Source of the DNA: CAZOWW01 sp964583765
GTDB lineage: Bacteria; Actinomycetota; Actinomycetes; Actinomycetales; Kineosporiaceae
DNA length: 25,582 nt
Assembly (NCBI GenBank): GCA_964583765.1
Contig: CAZOWW010000087.1
Location: 1 to 25,582 of the forward strand
Direction: 5' to 3'
Of the stretch, positions 21,924 through 25,582 are shown one piece after another (within the stretch, counting starts at the first letter, position 1; every line of letters starts with the position of its first letter). The position numbers and the translations under genes are program-made. The notes under the pieces are model-generated. The model was given only the letters and a program-made list of their open reading frames with translations, was not told the origin of the DNA and did no database searches.

Positions 21924-22655
21924 CTACCGGCAGGTCGCGGTCACCGCCATGTTCCGCAGTCGATCGAGCGGGATGACGGCCGGATCGTGCCGCCCGCTCA
22001 CCCGCACCCGGACGGCGCCACCGTCCGCCGAGAGCAGTGTGCCGCAGACGGCACCGTCCGGGCCGGTCACGGTGACGAGGGCAGGCGGGTCGCTCGGCGC
22101 CTCCGGCGCCCACCAGGTGAGCAGGACCCCGGTCAGCAACAGCGCGAGGGCGATGGCCACGCACCGACGGGCGGTCGCGAGCCGTTCCCCCGCCCGCCAG
22201 GCCTGACGCACGGTGTAGGCCTCGACGCTGGCCTGTTCCCGGAGGATCTCGTCGAGCGACCTGGGTCGGGCCGCGACTCCGACCTCCGCGGCCAGCGCGT
22301 GCCAGAGACCCAGCACGGCGAGGGCCAGCCCTCCGCCCACCGCCAGGGTCACCACCGCCCGCCACGGAGTCGTCAGGCTGCTCGCGGTGGTCCGGCCGGA
22401 GACCACGACCCCGGTGGTGATCAGGGTGACCAGCCCGGCCATCCCGGTCCGCCAGGCGCCGGCCATCTTCTGCGCCGTGGTCAGGGCACCGTCGAGCAAG
22501 GCCTGAAAGGCAACCTCGTCCGCGGCGCTGGGCCGCAGCACCCGGCGGGAACCGGGCGCCGGTTCGCCCGGCGTCCCCATGGCGCCCGGCGTCCCCATGG
22601 CGCCCGCCGCTCCCGGCTCAGGCGGCGCCCCCGGACCAGCAGCCGGCTCAGTCAT
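21924..22655 (-). CDS. Three-TM membrane protein of unknown function
   Basis: 243 residues. The N-terminal 45 residues are Pro/Gly/Ala-rich with a duplicated GAMGTP unit. Hydrophobic helices lie near 68-87, 99-121 and 164-183. A helical, charged segment (RSLDEILREQASVEAY) joins TM2 and TM3, probably cytoplasmic. The last about 60 residues form a beta-rich tail (VTVTGPDGAVCGTLLSADGG, RVSGRHDPAVIPLDRL) with C204 and C242, which may be disulfide-bonded outside the cell. ATG 22655 overlaps the stop of the upstream cysteine-rich gene by 8 nt, so the two are coupled. No known family is recognised. The pair lies divergent to the TPR-array gene. Confidence 0.8.
   Translation of the reverse strand: MTEPAAGPGAPPEPGAAGAMGTPGAMGTPGEPAPGSRRVLRPSAADEVAFQALLDGALTTAQKMAGAWRTGMAGLVTLITTGVVVSGRTTASSLTTPWRAVVTLAVGGGLALAVLGLWHALAAEVGVAARPRSLDEILREQASVEAYTVRQAWRAGERLATARRCVAIALALLLTGVLLTWWAPEAPSDPPALVTVTGPDGAVCGTLLSADGGAVRVRVSGRHDPAVIPLDRLRNMAVTATCR
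22565..22606. repeat. 18-bp tandem repeat, 2.3 copies
   Basis: CGCCCGGCGTCCCCATGG occurs at 22565-22582 and 22583-22600 without mismatch, plus six more bases. It encodes the duplicated hexapeptide GAMGTP in the N-terminal tail of the membrane protein. Copy number may vary between strains with no frameshift. Confidence 0.9.
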
Positions 22656-23070
22656 CGCCCACCCCGGCAGCAGGCAGGCTCAGGGGCATCCGGAAGGCGA
22701 CCCCGCACCCGCGCATCGCGCCGGGCGCCTGCGGGTGAGCACGCCCGCAGCCGCAGGCGACGTCCACCAGGTGGGGGCCCGGCAGTTGCGGGGCCGTCGA
22801 CGCGTGGCCGCCGAGCAGGGACCGCCAGGCGGTCCGCAGGAGCGGGGCGGTGAGAGTGCGCCGAACATCCAGGTCGTGCCGGCACCGAGGGCAGGCCCCG
22901 CTCACCCGCACGGAGACGACCCCGTCCGGGCCGTCCGGGGCGAAGGACTCCAGCTGCAACGCGTTGTTCCGGACGAGTTCGAGGGCGCGGTCGTCCCACG
23001 CCGGATCGTCGTCGTCCTCGTAGGGCACCTGGTCCGCGGGCGTCGCGGAGACGCCCTCCTGGTCGCTCAC
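22648..23070 (-). CDS. Cysteine-rich putative zinc-binding protein
   Basis: 140-residue soluble acidic protein. After an acidic start (PYEDDDDPAWDD) come a beta strand region (SFAPDGPDGVVSVRVSG) and then C60-x2-C63 (ACPRCRHDL). Later come C106 and C108 (VACGCGRAHP) and C122 (GCGVAF). The spacing of CxxC with a CGCG cluster suggests one zinc site. It could be a zinc-ribbon-like adaptor, but no known family is recognised. GTG 23070 is chosen because GGGAG lies 8 nt upstream; the frame opens further to GTG 23133. Its stop overlaps the start of the membrane protein (ATGACTGA), so the two are co-translated. It is divergent from the TPR-array gene with an 85-nt gap, so a shared control region is likely. 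Confidence 0.82.
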   Translation of the reverse strand: MSDQEGVSATPADQVPYEDDDDPAWDDRALELVRNNALQLESFAPDGPDGVVSVRVSGACPRCRHDLDVRRTLTAPLLRTAWRSLLGGHASTAPQLPGPHLVDVACGCGRAHPQAPGAMRGCGVAFRMPLSLPAAGVGDD

Positions 23071-23155
23071 CGCACATGCTCCCCGGTACGAGTCGCCGAT
23101 GTCTCGACAGAGCATTCCATGCCGAAGCTCCACTGTGACTGGTTAGCTACTCGAT
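23071..23155. promoter_or_regulatory. Short divergent promoter region of the TPR-array gene
   Basis: 85 nt between the GTG of the cysteine-rich gene and the GTG of the TPR gene. TAGCTA at 23144-23149 lies 6 nt before GTG 23156 and there is no ribosome site, which fits a leaderless transcript of the TPR gene. No clear -35 was found. Confidence 0.45.
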
Positions 23156-25582
23156 GTGGCTGATTTGCCGTCCGAGTCCTCCGCCGCGGCGTCCTTCGCC
23201 GAAGCGTCACGACTCCAGGAGCAACACCAGCAGACCGGGGACGAGGAGTGCCTGCGGGAGGCAGTCCGTCTGTTCCGGGCAACGGTCGGGAACACCCTCG
23301 ACGGGCACCCCGACCGGGCCGTCCGGCTGTCCGGTCTCGGCACCGCCCTGCGCCTCCAGTTCGAGCGCACCGGCGGGCAGGCCGATCTGGACGAGGCGCT
23401 CGATGTTCTCCTGGCCGCCGAGCAGCTGGCTTCGCCCGGCAGCGCCGCCCGCGCCGGGGTCTGCAGCAACCTGGCCAATGTGCTCTGGACGCGGTTCGAG
23501 CGCCGCGGCGACCCGCCGGACCTCGACCGGGCGATCGGTCTCTTCCGCGAGGCGGTGGACGCCGCACCGGCGGCCTCGCCCGACCGGTCCCGGTACCTGT
23601 CCAACCTCGGCGGTTCGCTCCAGGCCCGCTTCGGACTCACCGGCCGCACGGCCGACCTCGACGACGCCGTCGCCCAGCTCGAGGCGGCGATCGCCGGCTG
23701 TCCCACCGAGGCACCGGGGCGGCCCGGATACCTGTCCAATCTCGGCACCGTGCTCCGGACGCGGTACGAGCGCACCGGACAGACCGTGGACCTCGACCGG
23801 GCGGTGGCCCTGCTGGAGGAGTCGATCAGGACCACCCCTTCCGGGCATCCGCAACGGGCGATGATGGCGTCCAACCTCGGCAACGCCCGCCACAGCCGGT
23901 TCCAGCGCAGCGGGCGGCCCGAGGACCTGGACGAGGCGGTCGCGGCGCACCGCGAGGCGTTGCTGGCCACCCCCGACGGTCACCCCCTGCGTCCGCGGCG
24001 ACTCGCGAATCTCGGGACCGCCCTGCGCGCCCGGTTCGAGCGCACCGGGCACGCCCCGGACCTCGACGAAGCCCTCACCGTCCACCGCGAGGCCCTGCGC
24101 GCCGCTCCCGCCGGCCACCCCGATCGCCCCAGCCACCTGACGAACCTCGGCAATGCGCTGTGGACCCGGTTCGAGCGCCTCGGACAGGACGGAGACCTCG
24201 ACGAAGCCCTCGTCGCCCACCGCGAGGCCCTGCTGGCGACGCACCCGGATCACCCGCTGCGCCTGGGGCGGTCGTCCAACCTGGCGGCGGAACTCCGGAT
24301 CCGGTACGAGACCGGCGGACGTCCGGAGGGCCTCGACGAGGCGATCCTGCTGCTCCGGCAGACGACGGCAGCCGTCCCGGCGGACCACCCGGACCGGGCC
24401 CGGTACCAGTCCAACCTCGGGAACGCCCTGCAGAGCCGCTACGAGGCCACCGGGTGCCCGGAGGACCTGGACGAGGCCGTGGCAGTCGGGCGGGCCGCGG
24501 TGGGGGTGCTGCCCGCCGGACATCCCGGACGGGTCGGTCACCTGTCCAATCTGGGTAATGCGCTCGGGTACCGGTTCGAGCGCACAGGACGTGCCGCCGA
24601 CCTCGACGAGGCGGTGCAGGTGCTCCGCGCGGCGCTGGACGGCGTCCCGCGGGACCACCCCGACCGGGCCCGGTACCTGTCCAATCTGGGCGACGGGCTG
24701 TGGACCCGGTTCGGCCACGCCGGAGATCCCGAGGACCTCGACGAGGCCCTCACCCTGTTCCGCGAGGCGGTCACGGCCACCGCCGCGGACCATCCCGAAC
24801 GAGCCGGTCGGCTCGCGAATCTCGGGAACGCCCTGTGGACCCGCTTCACGCGCAACGGCCAGCTCGCCGACCTGCACGAGTCGATCGACGTCCACCGCCG
24901 GGCGGTCCGGACGACGCCGGTCGGGCACCGGGACCGGCCGAAGCGGCTCTCCAGCCTGGGCGTAGCGGCTCGGGACCGGTTAGAGCGCACCGGTGAGGAC
25001 GTGGACCTCGACGAGGCGATCGCGGCACACCGCCAGGCCGTGGCCGCGACCCCGGCCGAGCACTGCGATCGCCCCAAGTACCTCTCCAATCTCGGGGTGA
25101 GCCTGTGGGAACGCTTCGGGCGCACCGGCGGGGACGGCGACTTCGACGAGGCCCTGGCCCTGTTCCGCGAGGCGGTCACGACCACCGCCGCTGATCGGCC
25201 CGACCGACCCCGCCGGTTGGCGAACCTCGGCATCGCACTGGTCACCCGCTTCGGGCGCACCGGGATCGCCGGCCGGGGCGGGCAGAACGGCGATCTCGAC
25301 GAGGCCCTGGCCCTGTTCCGCGAGGCCGTCGCCCTGTTGCCGGCCGACCACCCCGACCGGTCGGTGCACCTCTGCCACCTGGGTGCGGCACTGCGGCAGC
25401 GCGCCGAGTGCGGCGAACGGGAGGAACAGGACGGCGGGCACCCGAACGACCGGGACGGCGGTCCAGGGGGCAGCCGAGGCACCGGACGGCCGGATGGCCC
25501 GGGCGGCAGACCGCAGGGCGACCTCGACGAGGCGCTGGCCCTGTTCCGCGAAGGCGCCGGAGTGCGGACGGCGCCACCCAGG
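23156..25582 (+). CDS. Giant TPR-repeat protein, probable TPR-CHAT type, 3' end outside the window
   Basis: 809 codons from GTG 23156 (VADLPSESSAAASFAEASRL) with no stop before the window edge. From residue 16 it is built of 45-residue units with consensus like LSNLGNALWTRFERTG then DLDEALALFREAV and AADHPDRARY. At least 17 units are visible. Unit starts from 23336 fall every 135 nt exactly through 25226; short Gly/Arg-rich insertions interrupt only the last two. This pattern is the TPR-like array of actinobacterial proteins that usually end in a C-terminal CHAT (caspase-like) protease domain; that domain is not in view, so the CHAT part is inference. Such proteins are thought to act in conflict or regulated-proteolysis systems. 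The ATG at 23154 belongs to another frame and is not the start. Confidence 0.88.
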   Translation, partial: MADLPSESSAAASFAEASRLQEQHQQTGDEECLREAVRLFRATVGNTLDGHPDRAVRLSGLGTALRLQFERTGGQADLDEALDVLLAAEQLASPGSAARAGVCSNLANVLWTRFERRGDPPDLDRAIGLFREAVDAAPAASPDRSRYLSNLGGSLQARFGLTGRTADLDDAVAQLEAAIAGCPTEAPGRPGYLSNLGTVLRTRYERTGQTVDLDRAVALLEESIRTTPSGHPQRAMMASNLGNARHSRFQRSGRPEDLDEAVAAHREALLATPDGHPLRPRRLANLGTALRARFERTGHAPDLDEALTVHREALRAAPAGHPDRPSHLTNLGNALWTRFERLGQDGDLDEALVAHREALLATHPDHPLRLGRSSNLAAELRIRYETGGRPEGLDEAILLLRQTTAAVPADHPDRARYQSNLGNALQSRYEATGCPEDLDEAVAVGRAAVGVLPAGHPGRVGHLSNLGNALGYRFERTGRAADLDEAVQVLRAALDGVPRDHPDRARYLSNLGDGLWTRFGHAGDPEDLDEALTLFREAVTATAADHPERAGRLANLGNALWTRFTRNGQLADLHESIDVHRRAVRTTPVGHRDRPKRLSSLGVAARDRLERTGEDVDLDEAIAAHRQAVAATPAEHCDRPKYLSNLGVSLWERFGRTGGDGDFDEALALFREAVTTTAADRPDRPRRLANLGIALVTRFGRTGIAGRGGQNGDLDEALALFREAVALLPADHPDRSVHLCHLGAALRQRAECGEREEQDGGHPNDRDGGPGGSRGTGRPDGPGGRPQGDLDEALALFREGAGVRTAPPR
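23336..25582 (+). repeat. 135-bp coding tandem repeat array
   Basis: The TPR gene consists of diverged 135-bp units in register for at least 14 consecutive copies, with strongly conserved parts around CTCGGGAACGCCCTG and GACCTCGACGAGGC. The copies differ at many positions, so this is an old, expanded array rather than a recent duplication. It could promote recombination between units and is a likely trouble spot for assembly. Confidence 0.9.

Noticed and set aside
23207..24928. 573-codon minus-strand frame with apparent repeats
   Set aside because: Its repeats are the antisense reading of the 135-bp TPR units; the plus-strand units are a known repeat type with conserved structural positions.
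23336..25582. Possible CRISPR or satellite array
   Set aside because: The 135-bp units are coding, in frame and diverged, with no short identical repeats or unique spacers.

Overview
The window is high-GC DNA (roughly 70% by eye) with dense genes, frequent GTG starts, ATGA stop/start overlaps and long antisense open frames. It also carries a CBM2 secreted enzyme with a Thr-rich linker, a proteinase K-type protease, an excalibur protein and a 45-residue TPR array. Together these indicate a soil-type actinobacterium. No rRNA, tRNA, CRISPR array, insertion sequence or phage gene was seen. The species cannot be fixed from this sequence.

Region 1 (1-9572, minus strand) is a complete chemosensory operon. 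In transcription order it encodes a soluble chemoreceptor with two signalling tips, a protein with three CheW domains, CheB, a HEAT-repeat protein, CheR, a CheY-like receiver, the histidine kinase CheA and a small STAS-like protein cut by the window edge. Several junctions are ATGA overlaps, so translation is probably coupled. No flagellar or pilus gene is visible, so the output of the pathway is unknown. Diverging from the operon at 9914 is a LuxR-type regulator fused to a cobalamin-binding module. It carries the W-x9-E-H motif of CarH-type B12 photoreceptors, so light or adenosylcobalamin could control this locus.

Region 2 (10850-14579) holds a secreted CBM2 plus SGNH (rhamnogalacturonan-acetylesterase-like) enzyme and a homodimeric-type ABC exporter, transcribed divergently. 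Region 3 (14697-17133) is a divergent metabolic unit: an aldo/keto reductase and a YciI/muconolactone-isomerase-like protein on the minus strand, and an AraC-family regulator with a good promoter on the plus strand. Region 4 (17164-20583) has a DUF1345 membrane protein whose stop codon lies inside a 21-bp duplication, a small unknown protein, a 577-bp gene-free stretch with repeats and a 16-bp hairpin, and a secreted subtilase.

Region 5 (20946-25582) has an unknown plus-strand protein, a secreted excalibur protein, a three-TM membrane protein and a cysteine-rich putative zinc protein on the minus strand. Diverging from these is a very large protein built of exact 45-residue TPR-like units that runs off the window. 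Its repeat type matches actinobacterial TPR proteins that usually end in a CHAT caspase-like domain. The most notable items are the putative B12 photoreceptor next to a two-tip soluble receptor operon, and the TPR array with its divergent partner genes.
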